A DNA stretch of 64,000 bases from Heterobasidion occidentale (taxonomy: Eukaryota > Basidiomycota > Agaricomycetes > Russulales > Bondarzewiaceae). The notes beneath the pieces were generated by a model. It worked only from the letters and a program-made list of their open reading frames with translations, was not told where the DNA came from and made no database searches. Shown one piece after another: positions 29,471-41,700 of this stretch. The stretch's first letter is position 1. Each line of letters begins with the position of its first letter. The stretch covers positions 3,720,001 to 3,784,000 of the forward strand of contig JBCAQO010000002.1 of the NCBI GenBank assembly GCA_039111635.1. The letters are read 5' to 3'. Made by a program: the position numbers and the translations under genes.

Positions 29471-32400
29471 TCATGTGGCAACTTCGTCCAATCGCGTTGC
29501 ATTTAGCACTCCGCGGCCAAAGCCGGTGGCTACGGCGCTGAACCCATTTTCTTTCACGTCCGCGATAAACACGTCGTGCTGGTCCGCCAGCCGCTCGTTG
29601 TTCCTCCGAATCTCACGTATGACACCGTGCGCACGTGCACAGTTCGGGCACTCTGTCTCGTGGTCCGCAAGGCAACTGTTATACCGATCAGTTAGTATCA
29701 GAAGAACCCATCTAGACGTACATTGTCTAGCGGATAACGGGCGACGGCTAGGAATAATAGGGAGAAGGACATGAAGACGTACCGCTGATGGTAACTATGA
29801 TGGCACATGAAATGAACGCTTGGCAAATCGAGTTGCCCACCGCAGCTCGAGCACTGAGTGACATGGAACACGCGTGGATGGTCCGGGTCGGACAGCTCCT
29901 CGACTTGCTTGAGCTTCGCCTGAGACTCGAGTCTGTACGAGTTGATCAACTGCTGGTCCTGGATGCAAGTCAATACACATGCAGACACATATAATACAGC
30001 ACAAGCGGTGCAACTTACCGTGGAGATCTCCTCCCGCGCCTCCTTGATCCGTCCTAGGAGCCACTCCTTTACGAGCCCGATACTCGTTACGCCATTCCTG
30101 CTCAGCACCTGCACCACAGCCAGAGGCGGCATGATATCCTCCTCATCGATTGCTTCGAGGACCTTCTTGATGTCCCCCTTATGCCTCGACAGCAGCTCCG
30201 GAGACGACGTCAAGAACCTCAGCACGAGCGGGTACAGATGTGGGTGGTCTGCGCCGTACCGCTCCAAACACCGCATCACCTCCGCCGCAGCACTCGCGTC
30301 TGCGCCCTGGCGATCCTTGTCCATCCAGAACCGCAGCACGTCCTCATACATCCCGAGCCGCTCCCACAGGAGCACGAGCCCAGGCGTGAACCGCCGTGTA
30401 GAGCACAGAATCAGCGCGTGCGTCGGATCGTATGGTATCCGCTCGTCCTTGAGAAGCCGTAGCGCCTTGTCCCGCAGCGTACCCTGGCTTTTGCCCCCAC
30501 CCTCATCGCCCCCAATGCCAGACAGCGTCAGATACAGCTCCAGCAGCGTATTCCACACCGCCGCCTGATCGCTCTTCTCCATGGCATCGCCCCCAGGTGC
30601 GTCCGCGCCTGATTCTGCTATCACCCCATCATCCCGTACATCCAGGCTCTGCCCCCACCTTTGCAGCGCGACCGTCTCCAAGAACGTCACGAAGTGCTCG
30701 CGGTGGCCGGCAAAATTCGCAAAGTAAAGGCGGGGTGACGGGCGCTTGACTGGTGCGGGCGCCACGCGGAGTTTAGTAGTCAGCGGTGCTGACGGGGGTG
30801 GAGTGCTAGTGCGCGAGCTGTCTTGGACCGAGTCGCGTCGGTTAGGTGGGTCACGCTCGCCAGGTCGGACGGTTGTCGTGGACGTCGATGAGGGCAGGGG
30901 GGTATCGGATGGTGCTGTGGAGGTGCGGTTGAGGGCGAGGTAGGAGAGATAGGACCCGCCTGCACTGCTTTGTTTCACTGGGGAAGCGGGCTGATCTTCG
31001 GGCTCGAAGGTCAGAGGGCTGGAGCTCGAACAGATGTCGATGAGAAGCTGGGTGGTGTCGTCTGGGAGACTATCGAGCATGGCACGTCCGTAGCGCGCGA
31101 GACTATGCTCAGCCTGTGCGCCCATTGGGGTCGATCAATTACACGTGTCAGTTTCGGCAATTTGAGGACCACGTACGGCCTCGTGCCCTAACCTCCGCAG
31201 ATACGCAAGAGCATCCTTGAAATTCCCTGCGTCCTCGATCTGGATGCGTAGATAATCCTCGTGCCGCCCCCAGCGCTTCGCAAGGTAGGACGCGTGCTCG
31301 AAATATCCCGCCTGGCGACACACGCGGATCGCCGTGTCGAGGTCAAATGGCAGCTCGTCCTTGTCCAGCTCGCTCCCCTCTGCGCTTGCGCGTCGCGACT
31401 CAGTCTTGATGAAACTGTCAAGGCGCGCGACATCTTTCAATTTCGTGTACGTGTTGAGGAGGAGCGTCGTGTGGTCAGAATTGGCGACGCCGAGGGAGTG
31501 CAGCTCTTGCAGATACGTGACAAGGTTGTGGATGCGCTGGGCGTCCAGGAACTGCGAAGCCGCTAGCGTTAGAATACAGTTGTCGAATTTGAAACAAGCG
31601 CTTGCCTTGCGAATGACATAGCTCGGTTGTATGTTTCCAATCGTCTTGATGTACTGCTGCATCGCACTGTCGTAGTCGGCCTTGCCATAGAGGTGATCGC
31701 CATATTGCCGATGGATGTCGGCAACGCTCGACTCATCCAAGCGCTGGGTCTGTGCGAGGCTGAGCGCAAGCGTGTACTGCGACTTGCGGTACAACATCTC
31801 GAGCTTCTGCGACGTCGGCTTTTCCTCGAGGCACACAAGCTACGCACGACAAGCAACAAAAGCCGGCAAGCACGAAGCAACAGGACCAATATCAATACCG
31901 GCTCGATCATATTGAGCTGTGTGAAGAAATACCTGTCCGTTGTTAGATAATACGAAGAGCTGATCCCACTGCGATATGACCTCGCGCACACCCTCGGCGA
32001 ACGTCCCGGAGTACGCGAGGAACTTGTTCTCGAGGTCGAACACCGCGAGCCTGGTAATCTCCTCCCTTGCTGTCGTACCGCCCCGCGCAACAAGGTTGCG
32101 CACCGTCGCGGACGCGGAAGACATGGAGGGCTGGAATGGCGGGGACACAATCACAAGGTAGTTGAGATGCGTGTGCACGGACGATTTATGCCCTGTACCG
32201 AGCGCCCAATGCAGACAACAGAATAGCATCTAGTCATCACACCCTGCGGCAGAAAATCAGAGAAAAGACTCACCCTCATAAGCGAACGATGCGCCGCGCC
32301 CCTCCGTTCCGCATACATATACCGCCTCGTCCCGCGCGACGACTAAATCCCGTGCATGCCAGTCCATCACCGCACACCCCAGCGCCGCACCCACCTCGTC

Positions 32401-33320
32401 AACCTCGGTCGCCGCGCCACCGCTCCCCCGGCCAGACGCCTGGTGTACGAGAACGCGGTTTGTCGTCGCGATGAATAGGTGCAGGTGCGGACTCTCGGTG
32501 GTGGCCTCCTTGAACCCGAGAGCCGTGATGGGCTCGGTGGGCGACTCATGGATGACGCGCGGCTTGGGGAGCGCAGTGAGCGAGGAGGAGCCGGAGAAGA
32601 GGGACTGGTCGAGGTGGCGGTAGAAGAGAACGGTGCCATCGCCGAGGCCGATGGCGAGGTAAGAGAGCGCGGCGGAGAGGGCTATACTCGACACCTATGT
32701 GTGGTTTCGTGAAGCTTTGAATTGGGGCGGGAAGAAAGAGGGGTGCGTACGGGATGGGGTCGGTTACTGTGCTGTATTTTGAGCGAGCGCAATAGAATTG
32801 GGAATCCATTCTTGTCCGTCTTTTCTAAATGCCATATTTTTAGCAGCGGGTAACGCACTGCATCTTCTTCCTATCATATCGTATGAATTAGGTAGAAAAG
32901 GAGAAAATTTAGCGATGCTTACTCCGAGTGTAACGAGGACACCGCGACGCTCGACCATGTGTGTAACGCGTCCTGCGACATGAGCGATCCAGCTCGTAAC
33001 AGACTCAAACTCGCGGTCGACAACGTGTACACTTCCATGAATATCGGCAACAAGGACACCATACGATGACGAGGAGACAGTCGAAATTTCATGCGCACTC
33101 TACTCCGATGTCAGAGAGTGCGGGTATACGGAGGCGATGTAGACGCACGCGTAATATGTGTGGGCTTCCTGCGAGATCGTGGGCATCCCTGACCGGCACG
33201 ACGTCGAAGAAGGAGAACTGTTTCCCCTGCGCAAGATGAGCTGATGGTTCGTTGGACTTTATATGTCATACTGCTCACCGCTGGAGCAGCTGGAAGTCCT
33301 GCTGGTGTGCCAGTGGACAT
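29471..33320 (-). CDS. VPS11: Vps11, core subunit of HOPS and CORVET tethering complexes (about 1060 aa)
   Basis: Predicted exons: 33320-33279, 33226-33149, 33099-32923, 32870-32751, 32694-32274, 32192-31933, 31839-31606, 31551-31177, 31113-30019, 29958-29783 and 29675-29471 (3,183 nt, frame intact). The N-terminus has the family block Q-F-S-F-F-D-V-V-P-V, then a beta-propeller. Clathrin-like helical repeats include P-S-Y-V-I-R-K-F-L-D-A-Q-R-I-H-N-L. A low-complexity Ser/Thr/Pro insert lies near 30900-31050. The C-terminus is a RING-H2 finger (C-S-S-C ... C-H-H-S-Y-H-Q-R-C-L ... C-P-N-C). Vps11 links the two halves of the tethers that act in endosome and vacuole fusion. Most introns are GT-AG; the seventh (31605-31552) is GC-AG. 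It is divergent to ATP18, 289 bp away. Confidence 0.92.
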
Positions 33321-33609
33321 TGTGCACGGCTCTCAAAGTCAGTCTATATTTCGCTGATTCCTGATCCAAGCACTAGGACAATATAAATGTGAGTGAAGCA
33401 CTTAATATGAGCGCGGACCATGCAGCGTAGGAGTCGCAGGGACGGTATGTCGGCCACGGGGATGACGGACGCGAGTGCGTTCGCCCGACTTTCCCAGGAC
33501 CTCTTCACCTTCCTTCCCAACACACACATCCAGTCAGTCCAACCTCACTGTATCACGCTCACCCCTCCTTATCCAGTGTCTTTCGTAGCCCCTCCGTCTT
33601 CTATTCACA
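33321..33609. promoter_or_regulatory. divergent promoter region between VPS11 and ATP18
   Basis: 289 bp separate the two start codons. The right half is CT-rich (CCTCTTCACCTTCC, ACCCCTCCTTATCC), as is usual just upstream of fungal starts. Confidence 0.55.
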
Positions 33610-33995
33610 ATGGCTTTCCTCGGTCTCCGCAAGTGGCCCACTCCCGTGCGTAACAGCGCTCTCTGCGACACGACACGACCTAACTGACCGCATTCTCGTT
33701 ACTGTATTGATTCTTGTATGTCGGTCTTTGCGTTTTATGTCTCCATATACACAGGTTCTCAAGCCCATGTGGCCTTTCATCGCCGCGACCGGCCTCACTT
33801 ACTTCCTCGTCGCAAAAATGCAAGACATGGGTGTCAGATGTGCGCTCTTTTTCTCCTCTCCTCCCTCTCGTTCCTTCATAGTTATCCTTCACTGACCTGC
33901 ATTGCTTGACTTCTGCTCGCTCAGCCGAGGCATTCGCAAAGGACCCGCGCAACCCGTACGCGGCCCAGATCGAGAAGGAGTCGGCGCACCATTAG
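33610..33995 (+). CDS. ATP18: mitochondrial ATP synthase subunit j (Atp18-like, 63 aa)
   Basis: Exons 33610-33645, 33755-33839 and 33925-33995 give 63 residues. The N-terminus W-P-T-P-V-L-K-P-M-W-P-F matches the P-T-P-I-L-K-x-Y-W-P-F start of yeast subunit j. One membrane helix follows (F-I-A-A-T-G-L-T-Y-F-L-V), then a polar tail with D-P-R-N-P. The protein sits in the Fo part in the inner mitochondrial membrane and helps form dimers. The gene is too short for ordinary ORF finding because of its two introns, with donors GTGCGT. Confidence 0.88.
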
Positions 33996-36900
33996 GAGCA
34001 TCCTCCCTGTCCCTCATGCTGGACATGTCCTGCTGTTCGCGCAATAGATGAATTCCGCTTCATGTGCTTACAGCTTCGTCTGTGCGCCTGCTTGCGACGC
34101 GAATTTATGATCCATATTGCATGCTTGTATGGTGCTGGCCGCCGGTATCACCCGACTGTGACGGTATGTCAAGAGTTGCCCAAAACCTTCACTATACAAT
34201 CCTGCAAGAACAAATTTATTTCAGCTTCGGGTTCAATAGTAGTGTCGGTCCTGTCATTTTTTTCACGTTTATCTGACGTTGAACTGGCTGCGCGACTTGG
34301 ATATTTTGACGATCCTGTGGCTGCGAAAACCCTAACCCGACACGCATAGCACGATCACATGACAAGATGTTCACGGTTTCTGCTTTCGGGGTTGCTCTTT
34401 CCTCCTCGCGACGTGACTTTCAACGTCCAGGGAACCTACGTTCGATGTACTTATCCGTGCATTGAGCGCGAGCGCACACACCGCAATCCCTTTATCGCCG
34501 ATCTATTTTCAGCCTGTAGAGACGGGCGAAGAACGATGGCTCTACGAGCACCATCATCGCGACAGTGACGATTGCCCCAGCCGCGCGTCAACGCGTACAT
34601 CAACGCCCTCAATCCAACCCACCGTATACTTGCCTCCCTCGCCTCCATATCACCGATGAATACGACTGCCGATAAGTGCTGTCCAGCTGACAATGACATC
34701 ACCGACACACAAATTGACAATAACAATAGAAGAGACTTTTCAGACGTCGTCACGGCCTGTCAGGGATCTCATCGCGCGCTCACAGGTGCTGCAATACTGA
34801 TACGGCGCGCTTCGACCGGCACAGGACATAGCGCTCGATCAGCGTGCGTGCTCCTCGTTCCGCATGAAGCGTACATCCGTCCGACGCCTCTTTTGTGAGC
34901 AACACCATATTGATCTTACTTCACCTAGGTCCTTTAGGCACGATGCCTACCGAAGTCGTCGTCGCGTGTTCGCAAGCACTGGAAATTTTCGACGTCGCCC
35001 CTTGAGAAGATCAGGACCCAGCGCTTGAAGAAGCATCCCCGCCCCATGTTCTGTATGAGAAGTTTGTCCGTCCTGTGAAGATCTCTTTGTTGCCCTGACC
35101 TCGTCCAGGATCTTTATCTCCGATCGAGGCTCGAGGTCGGTCTACGCCGTCCTCGATATCTTGACGAGCCCTTAAACGCGCATATATGCATGTTTTGGGG
35201 ATGCAGAGCGTCAGTCATCGAACGCGCGCGACCTCATCTATCTATTTGCGAGACGAAACGCGTTGGTGCGCGCTCCGTACCGCTTTGTTGTTGAAGCCTC
35301 GGCCTTCAGAGCGGGTGTGTCGATGCGTCTAATCACCGATGATGGGATCCGTCCCACAGAGCAAGCCTTCTCACTGTTCCCAGATAGGCAGCAGGCACTC
35401 GATGTTCGCACTTTCTCTCAGTCATCGCCCGCGTCTCGACACCGTCTCGACGCGCCTCGTTTCGCGGTCTGATAGACTTTGCTCAATCTTCACCGGCATC
35501 TGCGCAGCCCCCTGTCCGACTCTCGCCGACTTTCGCGAGCACACGATGCGGTGCAATGCAGATCAGGCAGTCGATACGCATCGCAGGGCTGGCCGCTTAG
35601 CGCTTAGGAACCGAGTTTGGGGTTTTGCATACCCAAATGCCTCCGCTTCTGCCATGGGGCTTTGCCCAGGAGCTGAAGGAGCGCGGCGCGACGTCACTTT
35701 CGGCACACAGACTGGCACAAATTCATTTTCGTGTCCGGATTGATCGAACACCTCGTGAACAGGATTCAAATCAATGGGTGGCGAGGGTACCGTCTGTAAT
35801 GGCCGTGCGCAGGGGCTCAATGTTGGAGACCGCCGCACCGTGCCGGGTGTATGAGCTCAGGCGACTCTGCGGACCGAAATGCGAGTGCACTGTGCGTGCG
35901 CGGTTCACCGTTCACGGTGCGCACATCGCTGCCGCGTCTGCATCCGTGTGCGCAGTGTGCTGTCTGGCGCTTTGACCCATTCCCCGTCCTGCCGTCCTTG
36001 CCTGTTCGAGTTAACGTGTCTTTGCGCCGTTCCCGCGACGGATCGATCCTCTGGCAGTGGGTTTCCCTTTCTCAGCGCGGGCCCGTGCGCGAAGGCGTGC
36101 TCGTGCCCGTGCTTTCGTGGCTCCTGGGCCGGAATCCGAGCTCTGTTTCCGTTTCCCGTGGGCCGACACCTGTCCATCTGAGCTTGCGGTGACGTGGCCA
36201 TGGGTGTGGACTGCGTCGCACGTCCGCATCCGGTCTGCATGCGTGAACGGCGTGGTGGGTCGTGTGCCCCTCTTCTGTCCTGGCATTTCCCGCTGCTCGC
36301 GGCTCGTGCTCTGTCTCCGGTGCTTTGAAGCCTTCCCCGCAGGCCTTTCCGATCGGGTATCGCCGACGTGCGGTCGATGCAGACCGTGATCATCTCTTGT
36401 CTACGCGCGGTATTTATGGCATTATCGTCATGCTATGCTCTGCGGGTGGTCATTGTCAGGGATTTCCGACGTGTGGGGGTCATTGGTACGTAGGGTCGTT
36501 GGGGTGGGCTTTGCCTCGAGGGCGGCATGACGAGCGTGCACGAGTGCGGTGGTGGGTGGCGTGTGGCGTATGGGGATCCGGACGCGAATTCGGGGATCAG
36601 GGTGTATGCCGAGGGTGCGGCGTGGGAGGTCAGCTGGCCTGCTCGGTGCTGGGGACGTTGACGTCGTCCTTGTCATCGTCGTCTTGGACGGCCATCGACC
36701 TTGGTTACGTGCTGTGCGTTTGGTCGTGTGTCGCGCGGTCCGGGCGGGATTCGTGCGATGAGGACGCAGGAGGGGATGGGTACGCTCTGCGGATGCTTGT
36801 GCCGCGTCAGGGGACGGGCGAGGAGTTGGGGAGGGAAGCGGGTCAGCTGGGACGTTGACGTCGTATATTTGTCTGTCTGTTTGTCCTGCCTCGCGTGCGT

Positions 36901-38706
36901 ACCCTTCCTCCGTCACTGAGCTGGCCTGATCGTGTCGTGTGCTGTTCTGTGCCGATGCAAGGGTGGGGGAGGGTCATGGGGCCGACCTCGGGGCGGGTGG
37001 GGCGAAAGGGTTGGGTGGATGTGGTCTTTGTCGGGTAGGGCGTGGGTGATGGGTGATGGGGTGATGGGGTGATGGGATGGGGATGGGGATGTGCGGTGAG
37101 TGGGCTGGCTGGTTGGCTGCAGAGTGCGAACGCGGATACGGAGTTGGGGCGTATGTGTATGTGTATCTGTGCGGCAGGTTGACTTGGTGCGATGCCGCGG
37201 CGGGGGAGCGATAAGGTTCGTGTTCGTGTTCCGTGTTCGTCGACGAGTGTTTTTTGTTTTGGAGTTTTGGCGATGACGAGGAGAGGTCGTGGTGTATCTG
37301 ATTGCGAGACGAGACGAGGCCAGCGCAGTTGTATATACATACGTACGTACATACATGAGTGCGCAGGTGCTACTGTAGTGCAAATAATCTGGGTTGCGCA
37401 TCTGCCGCAGACAGGTATCTTTCCTATTCGGAGTGAGACCGGAAGCCGAAACGCTGAGGCATGGCAGCGGACGTCGGCAATGCCGTCGAGCGGTGCGCAC
37501 GCGCCGCCGGTGGTTCGTGCGAGTATGTGCGCTGCGCAGAGACAGGCGGCGAGGCACGTCCTCGGAGGGGGGGGGGGGGGGCGAGCTCGAGCTGCTGAAG
37601 CGAGTCGGCGGAAGCGGGGTGACCGGGGTCTAGTGACCGGGAGGGTATTACGCCACGAACGAGGGGGACATAAGCTGGTGTAAGTCAGTGAGAATGCCGG
37701 CGGGCGGGGCGTTTCTGAGGTGTTTCTATGTGCTGTGTGTCGTCGCGGATGGCAACGCAACGCGATGCGATGCGATGCGATGGGTGGAGACAGATGGAGA
37801 GCTACGGAGACGTGGCGTGGAGGGGTAAAAGGCAAAACGGGGGGGTGCGTTCGAGAAGCGGCGTCGTGAGGAGGGTTGAGCCGCCAGGAAAGACGCTTGG
37901 GCATACGTTATTGATTGTCGTCCTGAGAGGGGAGGAACGATACGTGAAGCGTGCGTAGGATGAAAGATAAGTTAGAGGGGTTGCGGATGACGCGTGCGGT
38001 TACGCAGAGGAGGAGGGATCAGGCACCGGAGGAGACATGTCGTTCGGCGGGCGGGTGCAGCAAAGATGTTGCAGGAAAGCGGTGCTGGGCCGGGCGCGAG
38101 CCGAGGGAGTGCCGAGGGAAGGCAGGAATCTGGCAGGGTTCGCAGTGGGTTCGCGCGGACGGGAGAAGGGGCGCGTGGGGGGGCTCGGCGGGCCTGGGCC
38201 TGATGTGCGTGGGCGGAGCGCTGCCGGCGCTGCTTCGGAGGGGCGTGTGTGTGTGTGAGCGAGGGCGACGGGCGGAGATGGGGGAGCGTTCGCTGGGCGA
38301 CAGCGCGGGGGAGTTTTTTGGCGAGGAGGAGCGGCGAATTGGTAGTGGCTGGGTCTGGGCGGGCGAAGGCACGGTCTAGGCTGCCGTGGACCGCGCGCGC
38401 GTTCCGAGGGCGTCCGGGGCGGGCCCCCGGGCACTGTGGGAGGGAGGGTTGCGGTGGGGTGGGGTGGGAGTGCAGGGGCATGGGAGGGGAGAGAAAAATA
38501 GGGGGAAAAGGGGGGTGGGAGGGGGGAGGAAAGGCAGCAGAGACGGGCACCGAAAGAGGGGGTCGAGGACGGAGAGAAGAGGCGGGAGTGAGCGCGGGAA
38601 AAAGATGTGGGGCGGGAAGGGGCGGGAGGAGGGGTGGCGGGTGATTTGAGGGTGGCTGGACGTACATAAGAGTTTGGAGAGAGCGGCTCGGAGACACACT
38701 GCACCC
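33996..38706. other. 4.7-kb region without a convincing gene
   Basis: Many overlapping ORFs occur on both strands, but their protein sequences are compositionally biased and show no domain. The right part is strongly G-rich on the plus strand. It includes a GGGGTGAT-type microsatellite (about 37043-37096), 15 Gs at 37567-37581 and purine-rich tracts around 38460-38640, all upstream of SKN7. It may hold the long promoter and 5' UTR of SKN7; a non-coding RNA is possible but not supported by anything seen. Confidence 0.5.
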
Positions 38707-41700
38707 ATGGACTCGTCTGGCCCGTATTCTGGCCCGCTGCACTCGTCCGCTCATCAGGCCCGCAACCTCTACAGCTCTCCCCAGCTCCCCCCGCCCTCAC
38801 AGCTCCACCTCCCAATCGCCTCCTCCTTCGCACGCAACAACACCCTCCCGCCCATCCCAAACCTGGCGCCCACCCCCATCGCACGCTACCCTCCAGCGTC
38901 CTACCACCCCTCCCTCGCTTCCTCCTCCCTCCCCCCCTTGCCCCCGCCCTCCGCTCCCTCAAATCAGCTCCCATGGCCAAACCATCGCACCTCCGCATCC
39001 CGCGACGACCTCTACCCCCCGCGCCAGCTCGACCCTCCAAAGCCAAAGTATCCAGACCCAGACCCGCCTCAGCAGCATCAGCATGACCACAAGGACACAG
39101 AGGACGGCATGCCCCCCACATCAGACTTTGTCAAGAAGTTATACAAGTGCGTCGCTCGCTCGCTCCTTCCTTTCTTCTTCCCCTGAGCTCTCTCCTCACC
39201 TCTTTCTCGCAGGATGCTCGAGGATCCGTCCTTCCACGACGTCGTCTCATGGGGCCCACACGGCGACTGCTTCGTCGTCAAGGTACGCTTCCCTTCCGAT
39301 CCCCCTTGTGGCCCCACCGATCCTCACCCACAACTCGCTTTGTTATTTTTATTTTTTCATCCTCTCAGGACATGAACGAGTTTACAAAGTCCATCCTCCC
39401 TCGCATGTTCAAACACTCCAACTTTGCCTCCTTCGTCCGCCAGCTCAACAAGTACGACTTTCACAAGGTCCGTGCCCCGCCTCGCTCCACCCGCTTCTCG
39501 TATTGACCCTCCCCGCGCCTTCCGCCATCCCAGGTCAAGAACACGGACGATAACCAGTTTGGCGAGCACGTGAGTCCCCCCTGCCTTTCCCCCGTCCCGC
39601 CCCCCGCTCATCGCCCCCGCGATCGCCCTTCTCGCTCCCTCCAGAGCTGGACGTTCCGCCACCCCGATTTCCACGCCGACCGCCGTGATGCCCTCGAGAA
39701 CATCAAGCGCAAGGTCCCCGCCGCCCGCAAGTCCCTCCTCGGCGCCCGCAGCGCCGCGGCGGGCGGCGGCGGCGGTGGCCCCGGCGGCGGCTCGCCGTCG
39801 CCCGCGTCGACGACGCTCGACGCCCTCCAGGGCCAGGTCGCCGCCCTGCTGCAGACGCAGGACGACATGGCCGCGCACATCCGCAACCTGGAGAACAACT
39901 ACCAGAACGTGCTCGCGGAGATGGTCAACTTCCAGCGGAACATGGCGCAGCAGGACGGGCTCATGCAGAACCTGATCGGCTACTTTTTGCAGTTGGAGAA
40001 TGGTCAGTAGCGTGTCGCGTTGTTGTTGTCTGTTTCGGCCCGCGGGCTGTGTATTCGTATCGTCGGGGTCGCTATGCGGGGTTTTTCTCCTTCATCGGGT
40101 TTTTTTCGTTTCTTTTTTGGGTGGGGGCGGCGGCGACGGCGGCGACGGCGTTGGAGGACTCGGATGGACTTCGTGTTTCGCATTCTCCACTCTCCCCTAC
40201 ACACATGCACGCACACACACACACACACTAGTCTCGTCGCGCGTAGATGTTGCAAAGCAGAAAAGATGAACAGCAGCCGCGCCTCGTCCCCTCCCCCCCA
40301 CCCCACCTCTTTTTCTCTTTCTCTTTTTCTCTCTTTTTCTCTCTCGCGTCTTTCTCACTGCCTGCCTCTCCTCCCGTCGTGTGCATCCAATCTATTTTAT
40401 TTGTCTGTCGTGCTCTCATCTTTTATATATGACACGGGAAGCTGACTTGCTCTCTTCCCTCCTGCGCTCCCTCTTGCATCGCCCTCCCGCCGCCGCCGCC
40501 GCCGCCGCCCCGTCGCGTTCGCTCGCGTGCCCGCGTTCCCGCCCGCGCAAAACGCAAACGCAAACACACCTGCAACCGCAACCGTGACCGCACACCTGAA
40601 CGGACATCCGCGCGCGCGCAGGAAAAATGAAAGACGACCTGTCCGCCGCGGCGCCGCTCGCGCCCGACCCGAACCCGTTCCTGCCCACGCAGGAGGCGCA
40701 GCGCATGATGGGCGCGTACCACGAGACGGACGTCGCGCGCGCGTCGCTCTTCCAGATGAGCGAGATCTCCCGCCGCGCGGAGGTCGCGGGCATGTCCTTC
40801 GCCAACGCCACCGGCGCCGGCACCGCCAACGCGGGCGCCAGTGCGTCTGGCAGCGCGGGCACGGGCGCGTCTGGGAGTGCAGGTACGAGCATGGGCACCG
40901 GCTCGAGCAGCGCAGACGGCAGCCCGACCCCGGCGACCGCGCGCCCGCCGAGCAGCGCGTCGCGGATTATGGCGGCGGCCGCGGGGCTAATGGCGCCGCC
41001 GCCGGGCGCCGCGGGGGAGGCGGGGGAGGCGACGCTCAGCCGGCAGGACGCGCTCGCGGCGATGGAGGAGCTCAAGCGGCATCGGCCGCGGAGCGCACAG
41101 GCGGGCGGGGCCGCGGAGGGGGTGGCGGACGGCGGCGCGGCTCCGGCGGCTTCTGCGGGGGCGGGGGCGGGGTCGGCGGGGTCGGAGCCGTTTATTATGC
41201 CCAGTACGCCGGAGGGGGCGTTGCAGCCGTACCTCGCGTCCGCGAGCAGTGGCAGCGGAGGTGGGGGCGCGGGGAGCGGCGGGAGCGGGGGCGCGCTCGC
41301 GCATGAGGGCCTGCAGGTGTTTACACTGGGGCACCTGCTGCCGCGGTCGAGTGTGGAGGACGAGAACGGGAACTGGAGCTTCGACGCGCGCGCGCTGAAC
41401 GGGCTGCTGCCGCTGCCGCTTGGGGAGGGCCAGGGGGACGAGCAGGGGGAGTACCGGATGCAGGATCCGCAGCAGGACTTTGGCGCCGCCGGGCCGAGCG
41501 GGGCGGGCGCCGCTGGTGCCAGTGGTAGTAGCAGCGGTGCCGGTGCTGGTGCTGGTGGGGCGAGTGGGGAGGGGATGGCGCGGCCGTCGTCGGCGCAGAC
41601 GCTGCGGGTGCGGCGGTCGGCGTTCGTGCCGGGGTGGGCGGTGCCGCCGCGGGTGCTGCTGGTGGAGGACGACGCGGTGAGCCGGCGGCTGTCGAGCAAG

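Noticed and set aside
36262..36858. Open frames of 100-350 codons on both strands between 35.5 and 38.7 kb
   Set aside because: They overlap each other in several frames in very GC-rich DNA, have biased composition, no conserved motif and no splice pattern. Low stop frequency explains them.
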